Positions 8,361-17,807 are shown, counted from the first letter of the stretch. The stretch: 64,000 bases of DNA from Paenibacillus shirakamiensis (GCF_017874255.1 NZ_JAGGLD010000004.1:124001-188000); one strand, 5' to 3'. Notes: generated by a model not told the origin, from the sequence alone. Translations and numbers: made by a program.

Positions 8361-9251
8361 ATGAACGTGTTGAAAGTACCTACACGCACGATTGCCGTAT
8401 TTGTCTTACCTGCTTTACTGCTGTATATATGTCTAGTGTTTGTGCCAATTATCGTCTCATTCTATACAGGATTACTGAATTGGGATGGCATTACAGCTGC
8501 AAAATTTATAGGTTTCGGTAATTTTAAAAATATGTTCTTGCATGATCCGATATTCTGGCCTTCTGTACTAAGAACCTTGTTATACGCTGTGGCTTCTATC
8601 GTGGAAATTCCATTTTGTCTTCTCATGGCGATTCTTCTGAATCGATATGTGCGGAAAGGCAATGCCCTCGTCTCCATTTACTTTACTCCAGTTATTCTGT
8701 CTGTGGTAATCATTGGGCAACTATGGAGCACCATCTATAATCCAGCTGCGATGGGCGGTATGCTGAATGGTGTACTGACTTCAATCGGTCTAGAGCGTTG
8801 GACACACAACTGGCTCACGGAGCCGAAGATTGCGATGTACTGCATTTATGTAGTATCGCTATGGCAGTATTTCGGTTACCATTTATTAATTCAATTCACG
8901 GGAATTCAGAACTTGCCCAGCGAGATCTATGAAGCTGCCAAAATCGACGGAGCAGACGGCTTCAAGGCAGATCGTTATATCACCCTGCCCCTGATTGTTC
9001 CGATCTTCAAAATATCTGTAGTTCTAGCTTTTATCGGTTCTTTGCAAGCCTTTGACCTGGTGATGGTCATGACGGGCGGTGGACCGGCTCACGCCACAGA
9101 TGTCATTTCAACGCATATGTATAACAGCTCGATATTATCTCAGAAATATGGATATGGAAGCGCCATTGCAACCTTCTTAGTTTTGGTATGCCTAAGCTTC
9201 ACTGTCGTGATTAACCTAATCTTTAGCCGCTTAGAGAAAAAATTCGGATAG
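8361..9251 (+). CDS. Sugar ABC transporter permease, MalF-like
   Basis: Inner-membrane permease of a CUT1 sugar importer, 296 residues with six predicted helices. The EAA loop that docks the ATPase reads EIYEAAKIDGADGFKADRYITLPL. GGGAGGGAG at 8342-8350 sets the ATG at 8361; an in-frame ATG at 8340 would place the ribosome binding site inside the gene and is rejected. It lies directly downstream of the binding protein and 16 bases before the partner permease. Confidence 0.92.
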   Translation: MNVLKVPTRTIAVFVLPALLLYICLVFVPIIVSFYTGLLNWDGITAAKFIGFGNFKNMFLHDPIFWPSVLRTLLYAVASIVEIPFCLLMAILLNRYVRKGNALVSIYFTPVILSVVIIGQLWSTIYNPAAMGGMLNGVLTSIGLERWTHNWLTEPKIAMYCIYVVSLWQYFGYHLLIQFTGIQNLPSEIYEAAKIDGADGFKADRYITLPLIVPIFKISVVLAFIGSLQAFDLVMVMTGGGPAHATDVISTHMYNSSILSQKYGYGSAIATFLVLVCLSFTVVINLIFSRLEKKFG

Positions 9252-9267
9252 AAGGGGAGTGCACGTT

Positions 9268-10092
9268 ATGAAAGGATTCAAACGAGGTATCTTGTATCTT
9301 CTTTTTGCGATTCCGGTAGTTACACAACTCTACCCTCTATTATGGCTGTTCCTCTATTCACTCAAGAGCAATGAAGAGATCTTAGGAGGAAGTTTTTTCG
9401 CCTTACCTCAGAAGTTTCAGTGGCATAATTATAAGGAAGCCTATGAAATGGGTAGCTATGTGCGCTATCTAGGAAACAGTGTGTTTGTCACGATAATTAC
9501 GATGGTCTTCGTCATTTTGCTTAGCTCGATGGTAGCATATGCCGTCTCCCGGTTCCGCTGGAAGTATAACAAAATCATTTTGCTTATCTTCATGATGGGT
9601 CTGATGATTCCGATGCAAGCTACCTTATTACCGTTAATGATTATATTTAAAAATATGCATATTCTTAACACGCATTTGGCTCTGATCTTACCTTATATCG
9701 CGTTCTCCACCCCCATTGCTGTGTTCATATTAAGTGGATTTATGCGTGATATTCCGGGAGAAATCGAAGAATCTGCATTTGTGGATGGAGCAAGTATCTA
9801 TCGGATTTTCCGCAGCATTATCCTGCCGATTTCCGTTCCACCGATGATGACGGTTAGTATCCTGACGTTCATTACGATCTGGAATGAATATATTTTGGCA
9901 CGAACATTTATCTCTTCAGAAAGACTGAAGACATTGCCGTTCGGGGTGTACACATTTGTCAGTCAATATTCAACCAATTATGGCGATATCGGAGCTTTTT
10001 TGATCATGGGCGCAATTCCGGTTATCCTGATCTATTTCGTTCTTTCCGAGCGAATTACCAAAGGGATGGTCGCTGGAGCTGTCAAAGGATAG
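9268..10092 (+). CDS. Sugar ABC transporter permease, MalG-like
   Basis: Second inner-membrane subunit of the CUT1 importer, 274 residues and six helices. The EAA loop is EIEESAFVDGASIYRIFRSIILP. The ribosome binding site GAAGGGGAG at 9251-9259 directs translation to the ATG at 9268; the upstream GTG at 9259 overlaps that site and is unlikely. The last codons lie in a short direct duplication (GTCAAAGGATA at 10081 and 10095). Confidence 0.92.
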   Translation: MKGFKRGILYLLFAIPVVTQLYPLLWLFLYSLKSNEEILGGSFFALPQKFQWHNYKEAYEMGSYVRYLGNSVFVTIITMVFVILLSSMVAYAVSRFRWKYNKIILLIFMMGLMIPMQATLLPLMIIFKNMHILNTHLALILPYIAFSTPIAVFILSGFMRDIPGEIEESAFVDGASIYRIFRSIILPISVPPMMTVSILTFITIWNEYILARTFISSERLKTLPFGVYTFVSQYSTNYGDIGAFLIMGAIPVILIYFVLSERITKGMVAGAVKG

Positions 10093-10163
10093 CGGTCAAA
10101 GGATAATGAGGGTTTACCGTAACATTTAAGAAGAACTATAATGAAGAGGCAGCAGGACTACAG

Positions 10164-11966
10164 ATGGAGAGGGGGAAAAATCCTTTGCGAAGAGGTTTTC
10201 ATTCCATAAGCCATCGATTGTTCGTGCTGTTTCTTTTTTGTATGTCGGCCATTGTCCTTATCGTGAGCCTCTTATATTACAATCGGACAACGGAGCAGTT
10301 CCATGCGAAGATCAGTGATTTGGCGCAAAAAAACGTCTCTCAAACGGTCGGGCTATTCGATCTTCTATATAAGGGATATGATAGCTTGTCCAAGACGCTG
10401 AGCAACAACTTCGACGTGGTTCGGTTATTGAACGAGAAAACAAAAGAGCCAGCTATGGAATATATTAATGAGCAGTCGATTACGAATATGATTGGGGCTA
10501 TCTTTTACTCTCGGGATGATCTGGTAGGTATCCATGTCATTACCGATCAAGGCAAAATTTATAACTATGGTAATTATATGAATGTGGTTGATCCGGATTA
10601 TGCAAAATCAGAATGGTATAGCGAGTTACAACAATCTTCTGGGAAAATGGTCTGGTTAGGGGTGTTTCCCCACTCGCTGATTGATCGCAATGAAAGCAGA
10701 CCCGTATTTGCATTTGGTAGGCAAATTTTTGACCTTAATGAGCATAAGCCGATTGGTATTGTGCTATATGAGACCAATCCAAAGCCCATTGTTGCTGCGT
10801 TAGATAACCTTAAGCTTGGGCCGAATAGTCATGTCTATGTTGTTGCAAAGGGCGGTCGGGTAGTCTCCTCGACCATCGATCCCGTTACGGTGGATACGAA
10901 TGAGAAATTGCCGCACATAGATGATCAGAAAAATGTAATGGTGGAGCAGGACAAGCAGCGACTAATCGTAGCATCTAAGCTTCCTTTTACAGATTGGTCT
11001 GTTGTTAGCGTTACTCCGGATAAAGACCTCAACGTAGAGTTGGTGCAGATGAAAAAGTTCTTACTCTATGTCGTTTCGATTCTCATTGTAGTCTCCGCCC
11101 TTATTGCTTCTATTGTATCCCGAACGTTGTCTAGTCCTCTCAAGCGCCTTATCCGGGGGATGAAGCAAGTCGAAATGGGGAATTTCCGAGGTCAATTAAA
11201 TGTCACGTCGTATCAAGAAATCAACAGTCTAGTCGCTTCATTTAATCGAATGGTCCTGCAGATTGAGGAATTGATTGAACGTGTCAAAATTTCATCAGTT
11301 AGTGAGAAAAATGCTGAAATCTATGCGCTGCAATCTCAGGTTAATCCGCACTTTTTGTATAACACGCTCGATATGATCTACTGGATGCTGGATGAAAAAG
11401 GGGATGAACAGCTGGGTGAGATTATTTTATCGCTCTCTCATATGTTCCGCTATAGCAGCAGGTGGGTAGAAGGAGCAGAAATTACGCTTCAAGAGGAATT
11501 TGATCAAATCGTTCATTATCTAACCATTATTCAGTTCCGTCTTGAAGGGCGATTACAAGTAGACATGGGAATATCTGAGGAATGGATGGCCATTCAAGTT
11601 CCTAAAATGACCCTGCAACCGGTCATCGAAAATGCAGTCAAACATGGACTCGAAGCACTAGGCAGACCAGGCATTCTAAAGGTCGATGCGCAAGCGGATG
11701 GGCAGGATCTACGCATTCGAGTGGCAGACAATGGGCGAGGAATGAGCCGCATTGAACTGGATCGTCTGACGGCATCTCTTGAGGGCAAGCGTTCTTCAGG
11801 AATCAGTTCTTCCAAAAAAGTAGGGGGCATTGGTCTTCTAAATTTGCATCAACGATTAAAGCACATGTTCGGTGAAGCTTATGGACTTGAAATCTACAGC
11901 ATATTAGGAGAAGGGACTACGGTAACCATCGTAATTCCTTTACCTGCGGGCAGAGAGGAGAATTAG
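10164..11966 (+). CDS. YesM-family sensor histidine kinase
   Basis: Membrane sensor kinase of 600 residues. A first membrane helix at about residues 17-38, an extracellular dCache-like sensor region of about 260 residues, a second helix at about 296-318, then HAMP, the His_kinase domain with NPHFLYN (phospho-acceptor His396) and a HATPase domain with the N box IENAVKHG and G box DNGRGM. The cognate regulator follows after two bases. Kinases of this family next to CUT1 importers usually sense carbohydrate availability through the binding protein. AGGA before the ATG is a modest ribosome binding site. Confidence 0.92.
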   Translation: MERGKNPLRRGFHSISHRLFVLFLFCMSAIVLIVSLLYYNRTTEQFHAKISDLAQKNVSQTVGLFDLLYKGYDSLSKTLSNNFDVVRLLNEKTKEPAMEYINEQSITNMIGAIFYSRDDLVGIHVITDQGKIYNYGNYMNVVDPDYAKSEWYSELQQSSGKMVWLGVFPHSLIDRNESRPVFAFGRQIFDLNEHKPIGIVLYETNPKPIVAALDNLKLGPNSHVYVVAKGGRVVSSTIDPVTVDTNEKLPHIDDQKNVMVEQDKQRLIVASKLPFTDWSVVSVTPDKDLNVELVQMKKFLLYVVSILIVVSALIASIVSRTLSSPLKRLIRGMKQVEMGNFRGQLNVTSYQEINSLVASFNRMVLQIEELIERVKISSVSEKNAEIYALQSQVNPHFLYNTLDMIYWMLDEKGDEQLGEIILSLSHMFRYSSRWVEGAEITLQEEFDQIVHYLTIIQFRLEGRLQVDMGISEEWMAIQVPKMTLQPVIENAVKHGLEALGRPGILKVDAQADGQDLRIRVADNGRGMSRIELDRLTASLEGKRSSGISSSKKVGGIGLLNLHQRLKHMFGEAYGLEIYSILGEGTTVTIVIPLPAGREEN

Positions 11967-11968
11967 CT

Positions 11969-13150
11969 ATGAATCATATTCTCATTGCCGACGATGAACG
12001 GACCATTCGAGAAGGAATTCAACGTACAATCGAACTTGTCTACCCTAAGGCAGTGGTCTACGTGGCCGCTTCCACAGCTGAAGCGGTGGAAATCATGGGC
12101 CAGCACCATATGGATGTCGTACTGACTGATATTTTGATGCCTGGTATGAATGGGTTGGAGTTCATGCGCATCTCAAAGCGTAGATTTCCACACGTCAAGT
12201 GGGTAGTGATTTCGGCGCACTCGGAATTTTCATATGCTCAAGAAGCCGTAAGACTCGGCGCAAGAGATTACTTGCTTAAGCCCATTGGGAAGAAGCGCCT
12301 CATCGAGGTTATGGAAGGTCTGGATGCGGAAATTAAGAAGGATGCGGAGACCTCTAGAGGTGGTGAGCTTTTGAAAGCGAATCTCAAATACTTGCATGAA
12401 GGCATTTTCCGCAGACTAGCTTCGGGTCTGGATACCGGAAGCTTGGACATTCTCTCCTTTACACAAGATTATTCTACGTTTCATCTGGTAATGGTCGCCT
12501 TAGAGGCTGGAGATAAGCCTGTTCAATTAGAGCATTTTATTGTGGAAAATGTATTGTTAGAGCTCATCGAGCGTCATGGAAAGGGCTTGGGGATCAGCCT
12601 CGATCCGAATACACTGCTCGGTATCGCCAGACTGCGGCAGGACACGGATCTGGAAGCTTTTCAGGGAGAATTAAAAGGGCATCTGAAACACTATATCAAA
12701 ATTCCTTTTCATATCGTGGTGTCTGGGCTGAACCATGAGTTCAATTGTGTCCCTGAGGTGGTGAGTCAGATGCGTTCAGCTACTGCCGCACAACAGATAA
12801 AGCCCCTCAAAGGTAGTGGAGAGAAGGCCATAGAGGTAGCTTTGGAGTATATTCAGACGCACTATCATGAGGATCTTTCTTTGGAAAAAGTAGCTGCCGT
12901 GGTCTTTTTGAACTCAGCTTATTTCAGTCAATTATTTAAGCTAAAGATGGGGCAGGGTTACAAAGAATATGTGATCTCTCTGAGACTTGCGCAGGCCAAA
13001 CAACTGCTCCTCAACCCCAAACTTCGGCTCGTGGACATTTCCGAGCGGGTTGGTTACCAGGATATGAAGCATTTCACGCAAGTATTTCGCAAAAAGTTCG
13101 GTCTCACACCTACAGAATTCAGACAACAACAAAATGTGAATGTGATATGA
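11969..13150 (+). CDS. YesN-type response regulator with AraC DNA-binding domain
   Basis: Response regulator of 393 residues: CheY-like receiver with DD at residues 8-9, phospho-acceptor Asp54 in VLTDILMPGMNG, and Lys in LLKPIG; a middle region of unknown fold; and a C-terminal AraC/XylS double HTH (about residues 290-390) ending VGYQDMKHFTQVFRKKFGLTPTEFR. It is somewhat shorter than typical YesN proteins of about 500 residues because the linker is short. GAGAGGAG precedes the ATG. It presumably activates the importer operon, and possibly the chitinase, on signal from the YesM kinase. Confidence 0.92.
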   Translation: MNHILIADDERTIREGIQRTIELVYPKAVVYVAASTAEAVEIMGQHHMDVVLTDILMPGMNGLEFMRISKRRFPHVKWVVISAHSEFSYAQEAVRLGARDYLLKPIGKKRLIEVMEGLDAEIKKDAETSRGGELLKANLKYLHEGIFRRLASGLDTGSLDILSFTQDYSTFHLVMVALEAGDKPVQLEHFIVENVLLELIERHGKGLGISLDPNTLLGIARLRQDTDLEAFQGELKGHLKHYIKIPFHIVVSGLNHEFNCVPEVVSQMRSATAAQQIKPLKGSGEKAIEVALEYIQTHYHEDLSLEKVAAVVFLNSAYFSQLFKLKMGQGYKEYVISLRLAQAKQLLLNPKLRLVDISERVGYQDMKHFTQVFRKKFGLTPTEFRQQQNVNVI

Positions 13151-13395
13151 ATGTCCAAGAATTAAGTATATGTAATGTCCTTTTGAAAAGAGAATTGGTC
13201 TGAGTAGTCAAGCTTTGGGAGAGCATGAGGGGGAATATTTTCCTAGTAGGGATAGTATTCTCCTTAATCGATTTAGCCTATATAAATAGTTGAGTACGAC
13301 TATATAATTGTACGGGTAATTTCCTGATAATGAACAGGAGGCTGGATGAAAGTTACGTCCAAGCATCCTACAAAACAGGTCGAAGGAGAATGTGT

Positions 13396-14625
13396 ATGCG
13401 GGGATCGAACATAGCTGGAACCAAAAAATGGACGGTACGCACGATGAGCCTTGCCCTTGGAGCTACATTGCTAGTTACACCTTTGAATGCTTTTGCTTCG
13501 TCTGAGCACACTGCTAGACCAATTTTGAAAGCGCCTTCACAGTCGCAGATGAGCCCTCTCGCAGTGGGACAAAGTCGGAAGCTAAGTAGTTCAGAGCTTA
13601 AGCAGCTATGGAATGGCATCGACGCTAGATTCTCTCCCGATAAGGCCGTTGCCGCAGTGAAAGCCGCTCTATCTGAGAAAGAATACAATACTTTATTTCC
13701 ATATCGTCTAGGTTCCGTGGAATGGCACAAAGCGGCGGCAGGGAAAGAGTACGATGATCCGAAGCAAGGGGACTATTATTCCTACCAGAACTTGATCGAT
13801 GCGGTGACAGAAGCCGCAAATATTAAATATAAAGTAAGCACCCGGGCAGGAAGCTTAACTGCTCAGGAAATCTATCGTTTGGATAAGAAGATGATGAAAG
13901 AGACACTTGTCGTGAGAACAGATGATTTCAATTCCAAAGCGAATTCAAAACAGAAGATCAGCACTCAAATTGTCGATTTTGGCTCGTTCCTGCAAGAGGG
14001 AAGCGACCGTGATCGGAAGCGAGATTTGGCGGCACTTCTGGCTAATTTGTCTCATGAGACAGGTGGCGGCGCGGCAGATTCTCCAGGAGGAGAACTGCGC
14101 TGGGGTCTGTTCTGGAATCAGAACATCGCAGGAAGAACAGGCGTTAACAAATCTAATTTTGTCGATGCAGCTAGCAGTAAACTGTACCCAGGTGTGGAAG
14201 GCAAACGATATTATGGACGTGGGCCGATTATGATGAGTTGGAATTTCAATTATGGATTGATTAGCTCCATTATCTATGGTGACAAAAATGTACTGCTCAA
14301 AAATCCAGAATCCGTTGCAGCCGATGGCAAATTAGGATTCATGACGGCCTTAATTTTTTGGCTTACTCCTCAGGCGCCTAAGCCATCCGCTCATGATGTC
14401 ATGGTCGGCAAATGGAAGCCAATTAGGGAAGACCTTGCCAAGGGATTATCTCCAGCAGGTTTTGGTGTCAGTGTCATGGTCTTAAATGGGTTAGAAGCCA
14501 ATCTTGGAGATGTCGACGGAAGTCCAATTAAGCGCCGCGCTGGTCACTATCGGGATATTACTGCGCGGATGGGACTCAATATTATTGGCGAAAAAGTAGA
14601 TACACTAGGCATGAAGCCATTTTAA
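13396..14625 (+). CDS. Secreted GH19 chitinase
   Basis: Exported glycoside hydrolase family 19 enzyme, cleaving beta-1,4-GlcNAc links in chitin. From the ATG at 13396, set by AAGGAG at 13383-13388, the product has 409 residues with a signal peptide ending NAFASS. The catalytic domain shows SHETGGG (general acid Glu221), RYYGRGPIMMSWNFNYG, and FWLTPQAPKPSAHDVMVG, all classical GH19 segments. No carbohydrate-binding module is visible; about 120 residues before the catalytic core are not recognised. The position after the ABC/YesMN unit suggests use of chitin-derived sugars, but a separate promoter is likely because a 245-base gap precedes it. Confidence 0.92.
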   Translation: MRGSNIAGTKKWTVRTMSLALGATLLVTPLNAFASSEHTARPILKAPSQSQMSPLAVGQSRKLSSSELKQLWNGIDARFSPDKAVAAVKAALSEKEYNTLFPYRLGSVEWHKAAAGKEYDDPKQGDYYSYQNLIDAVTEAANIKYKVSTRAGSLTAQEIYRLDKKMMKETLVVRTDDFNSKANSKQKISTQIVDFGSFLQEGSDRDRKRDLAALLANLSHETGGGAADSPGGELRWGLFWNQNIAGRTGVNKSNFVDAASSKLYPGVEGKRYYGRGPIMMSWNFNYGLISSIIYGDKNVLLKNPESVAADGKLGFMTALIFWLTPQAPKPSAHDVMVGKWKPIREDLAKGLSPAGFGVSVMVLNGLEANLGDVDGSPIKRRAGHYRDITARMGLNIIGEKVDTLGMKPF

Positions 14626-14692
14626 TCAGGCTGAACTAGAAAAGAACAAGGCATGTTATAAGGATGGATATGACCATTGATGGTGCCAAGAG

Positions 14693-14801
14693 AAATTACC
14701 CCTATCAATTTGGAACCTTCTCTAACAGACTACCCCTGTAGTCTGTTAGTCTATGTCGGTAAGGTGTATACCGGTATCTGTTAGGTGTATAGGGGTAATT
14801 T
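14693..14801. repeat. Nested inverted-repeat element between convergent genes
   Basis: A 13-bp perfect outer inverted repeat, AAATTACCCCTAT (14693-14705) and ATAGGGGTAATTT (14789-14801), encloses a 12-bp perfect hairpin CTAACAGACTAC-CCCT-GTAGTCTGTTAG (14722-14749). Related direct copies of TGTTAGGTGTATA lie at about 14779 and 14802. No T-run follows the hairpin on either strand. Origin and function unknown; it could be a small palindromic element or an RNA structure. Confidence 0.6.
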
Positions 14802-14912
14802 GTTAGGTGTATATTCATAATCTGCTAAATAGGTGGAACCGGTAAATCGGTAACTATTTATAGATAGGAAAAACGTAAATATTATTAATTGTTAGCTGGA
14901 GCATATGTTTAT

Positions 14913-15698
14913 TTACTTCGCAGGAGCAGCAAGCTGTGATTTGACCTTGGCGATTACAAGGCTAATCTGGTTCTCCAGCGATTGAATAATTTTCTTATCC
15001 TCATTGATTTTAAGAGCTAAGGAACCCAGCGTAACTAAAGAATCAGCAACTTGCTTTGTATCTTTCTTCTTCAAGATGGGCTTAAAGTCACTCCACTCTG
15101 CGGCGTATCGTTTGGTAGTTAGGCTAATGGAGGTTTTGGTGGACTTTATTTTTGTATTGTACATTTCGGTATTAGCGATTGCCTCACGATAGCCTTTGAT
15201 TGTAGTATCTCGGGCTATTCTGGCGTTCTTAAGCTGCTGTTCTTTGCGCCTAACATCTTCATGAGCTAATTGCACCGCTAGCTTCAATTGGGCTGTGGCA
15301 TTCTTGGTACCACTGACTGTTTTGTAAAGGATAAACAAAGGCTTGTACTGTTCCTCCGTCTGCTTGAGCTTGGTCTCCAATTGCTTAATACGATCTGCAT
15401 CAATCCATTTGAGTGCATCTAATGTAGTTTTCTTCAATTGTTCATTCGCATTGTGTACTTCCTTAATAGAGTTGTCCAATATACCTTCCTGAGCAAGCAG
15501 ACTTGTAAGCGTCTCAAAAGATGTGACAATTCGGTTTTTAAGGGCTGGATCTGCGGTAGTAGCAGTCTGCTGAATGAGGGCCTGTGTTGCGCTCGTTATA
15601 GGTGAGGCGGCGCCAAGAGCTACGGATGGGAAGTTCGGTAGTAAGGCGGTGGACAATAGAGCGGCGGCAAGTAGCTTGTGTTGATACCTAGATTTCAT
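14913..15698 (-). CDS. Exported coiled-coil protein, unknown function
   Basis: A 261-residue secreted protein. Residues 1-30 are a signal peptide ending VALGAA. The mature part is alpha-helical and charged, with long heptad-like stretches (residues about 85-185) and no cysteine, so probably an extended coiled coil. AAGGAGG precedes the ATG. The most notable thing is the leader: a promoter at 15843-15872 is followed by an intrinsic terminator before the gene, indicating control by attenuation. I do not recognise the family. Confidence 0.75.
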   Translation of the reverse strand: MKSRYQHKLLAAALLSTALLPNFPSVALGAASPITSATQALIQQTATTADPALKNRIVTSFETLTSLLAQEGILDNSIKEVHNANEQLKKTTLDALKWIDADRIKQLETKLKQTEEQYKPLFILYKTVSGTKNATAQLKLAVQLAHEDVRRKEQQLKNARIARDTTIKGYREAIANTEMYNTKIKSTKTSISLTTKRYAAEWSDFKPILKKKDTKQVADSLVTLGSLALKINEDKKIIQSLENQISLVIAKVKSQLAAPAK

Positions 15699-15767
15699 TT
15701 AAAGAATTCCTCCTTAGTATAGGTGATATATGTACTCCTATAAGCAAATAATTCTTAGCTAATACAC

Positions 15768-15825
15768 AAAAAAAGCACCCGTAAGAAAAGGCCTTCGCCT
15801 CATCTTACGGGTGCTTCCGCGTAAG
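15768..15825 (-). promoter_or_regulatory. Leader terminator with alternative antiterminator pairing
   Basis: On the minus strand, CTTACGGGTGC (5' arm on plus coordinates 15785-15775 with partner 15814-15804) forms an 11-bp stem followed by seven T at 15774-15768, 70 bases before the exported coiled-coil gene. The leader segment CTTACG (plus 15825-15820) can pair with the same CGTAAG that the terminator uses, giving a competing hairpin. No gene on this strand lies upstream, so it must end the leader transcript. The class of RNA is not recognised. Confidence 0.65.
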
Positions 15826-15842
15826 TACATATGTTTGCATTT

Positions 15843-15872
15843 AATATAATGCATCCATAACCACATTGTCAA
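15843..15872 (-). promoter_or_regulatory. Sigma-A-type promoter of the attenuated leader
   Basis: Minus-strand TTGACA (plus 15872-15867), 18-base spacer, TATATT (15848-15843). Transcription would start near 15836 and run into the terminator at 15816-15768. Confidence 0.65.
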
Positions 15873-15949
15873 GGATTGGAAATCGTGAGATGGATAGTTA
15901 ATTCGGGTAATACTATGGATAAACGCAAAAGATGAGAGGGGTAATCCAT

Positions 15950-17668
15950 ATGTCCAATTCTATCCAGTCTATGAAGAGTAATGGTGAGGGTTCCAACACA
16001 GGAGACAAAACGCTGGGGCAGTATCTATTAGATTGTTTGAAATGTGAGGGAATTACCGAGATATTCGGAGTACCTGGTGACTACAATTTCACCTTGCTAG
16101 ATACTTTGGAACGTGAGAAAGGTATTCGCTTCGTAAATGGTCGGAATGAACTGAATGCAGGGTATGCTGCTGATAGCTATGCTCGTTTAAAAGGTGTTTC
16201 AGCACTGATTACAACATTCGGTGTGGGAGAGATGAGTGCTTGTAATGCGATTGCAGGATCTTACAGCGAGAACGTCCCTGTCATCCATATTGTGGGATCA
16301 CCCAAAACGCAGGTACAGCAAGCTCATAAACTTATGCATCATACCCTTCACGATGGGAACTATGATGTGTTCCGCAGCATGTATGAATCCATTACCGCTT
16401 ATACAGCCGTGCTTACTCCTGAAAATGCAGCGATAGAAATTCCTGCAGCAATTCGCATAGCGAAGGAGAAGAAGAAACCCGTGTATCTCGTGGTCGCGAT
16501 CGACCTAGTAATGAAGCCTGTACTTCAACGAGAGAGCCAAGATATGCCTTTAAAAACGAACGCTGAAGTATTGAAAGCAGCTTCCGAGCATGCCAAACAG
16601 TTGCTAGAGGCTTCTCAACATCCTGTGATTCTATCGGACTGGATGGTTCAGCGATACGGTCTATCCCATGAAGTGGAGGATCTCGCACAGAAATTAAATA
16701 TACCTATGGCTTCTTTACAGCTCGGGAAAAGTGGAGTAGATGAGACACATCCTCTATACATGGGCATGTATGGCGGTGCGCTTGGAAGTTCTAAGGTTCG
16801 GGATGTGGTTGAACAGGCCGATTGTGTACTGGCGATGGGGCTGATCTGGTCAGATAGCAACAGTGGTCATTTTAGTGGGAGACTAGATACGACGAAGACT
16901 ATCATCATTGAGCCGAACTCAGTAAAGATTGGTGAAGCTGTGTATTTAGATATCAAGGCTGAAGATATGTTACACGAACTCCTTCGTGCTGAGCAAAGTA
17001 AATTTGCGACGAAAAAAGGGACAACATACGATTTTCCATATGATATGGAGACGGGAGAACCGGAAGACTTACTCGTTGCAGAAAGCTATTATCCTCGAAT
17101 TCAGCGCATGCTCAGAGAACAGGATATTGTGGTTGCTGAGACAGGTACATTTATGAACGGAATCTCTCAACTTCGGTTGCCTACAGGAGCGAACTATATT
17201 GCACAAGCAGGGTGGGAAAGTATTGGATATGCTACGCCAGCGGCCTTTGGAGCTTGCATCGCCGCTCCATCACGACGTGTGTTGCTATTTACAGGAGATG
17301 GTTCTTTGCAGCTAACCGTGCAGGAGATCAGTTCTATGCTAGCGAATCAATGCCGACCGATTATTTTCATTCTTAATAATGATGGCTACACCATCGAGAA
17401 ATATTTAAATGTCAAAACGGACAACCAGCGATACAATGAAATACCTATGTGGTCATATACTAAGCTTACCGAAGCTTTTGGCGGTCAAACCTTCACCGTA
17501 AAGGTTCAGACGAATGGCGAATTAGATCAGGCTATTCGGGATGCGGAAGTACAGAGCCAAGAGAGATTGTGTGTCATTGAAATGATTGCGAAGGATCCTA
17601 TGGACGCTCCAGATTATCTGCGAAGAACAAGAGAGTTCTTGGAAGAGCAGGAGAAAAAACAGAGCTGA
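15950..17668 (+). CDS. TPP-dependent alpha-keto acid decarboxylase (pyruvate/indolepyruvate type)
   Basis: Cytoplasmic thiamine-pyrophosphate enzyme of 572 residues that decarboxylates a 2-oxo acid to an aldehyde. The order EIFGVPGDYN, conserved Glu in NGRNELNAGYAADSYAR, the catalytic HH dyad H130-H131 in LMHHTLHDG, and the TPP/Mg motif GDGSLQLTVQE...NNDGYTIE is that of pyruvate and indolepyruvate decarboxylases rather than acetolactate synthase, which lacks the HH pair. GAGAGGGG at 15934-15941 sets the ATG at 15950 rather than 15932. Substrate cannot be settled: pyruvate, indolepyruvate and branched-chain keto acids are all possible. It is monocistronic. Confidence 0.9.
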   Translation: MSNSIQSMKSNGEGSNTGDKTLGQYLLDCLKCEGITEIFGVPGDYNFTLLDTLEREKGIRFVNGRNELNAGYAADSYARLKGVSALITTFGVGEMSACNAIAGSYSENVPVIHIVGSPKTQVQQAHKLMHHTLHDGNYDVFRSMYESITAYTAVLTPENAAIEIPAAIRIAKEKKKPVYLVVAIDLVMKPVLQRESQDMPLKTNAEVLKAASEHAKQLLEASQHPVILSDWMVQRYGLSHEVEDLAQKLNIPMASLQLGKSGVDETHPLYMGMYGGALGSSKVRDVVEQADCVLAMGLIWSDSNSGHFSGRLDTTKTIIIEPNSVKIGEAVYLDIKAEDMLHELLRAEQSKFATKKGTTYDFPYDMETGEPEDLLVAESYYPRIQRMLREQDIVVAETGTFMNGISQLRLPTGANYIAQAGWESIGYATPAAFGACIAAPSRRVLLFTGDGSLQLTVQEISSMLANQCRPIIFILNNDGYTIEKYLNVKTDNQRYNEIPMWSYTKLTEAFGGQTFTVKVQTNGELDQAIRDAEVQSQERLCVIEMIAKDPMDAPDYLRRTREFLEEQEKKQS

Positions 17669-17769
17669 ACGTGTACATTATTATTTATCAAGGAAATTTA
17701 TTAACTAGACCTACCACCTAACTGACAGGAAGCTATCTATTAGGTGCGAAACTTTGCTTCAAGCGCATC

Positions 17770-17807
17770 AAAAAGGGACTTATCCTCTAAAGATATGTCC
17801 CTTTTTT
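17770..17807 (+). terminator. Intrinsic terminator after the decarboxylase gene
   Basis: AAGGGAC / GTCCCTT stem with additional internal pairing, followed by T6. Confidence 0.85.

Noticed and set aside
14722..14749. 12-bp hairpin as intrinsic terminator of the chitinase gene
   Set aside because: No T-run follows on either strand.
15768..15872. c-di-GMP-I (GEMM) or other known riboswitch class
   Set aside because: The conserved GEMM core and receptor motifs are missing and the leader before the terminator is too short; left as an unknown attenuator.
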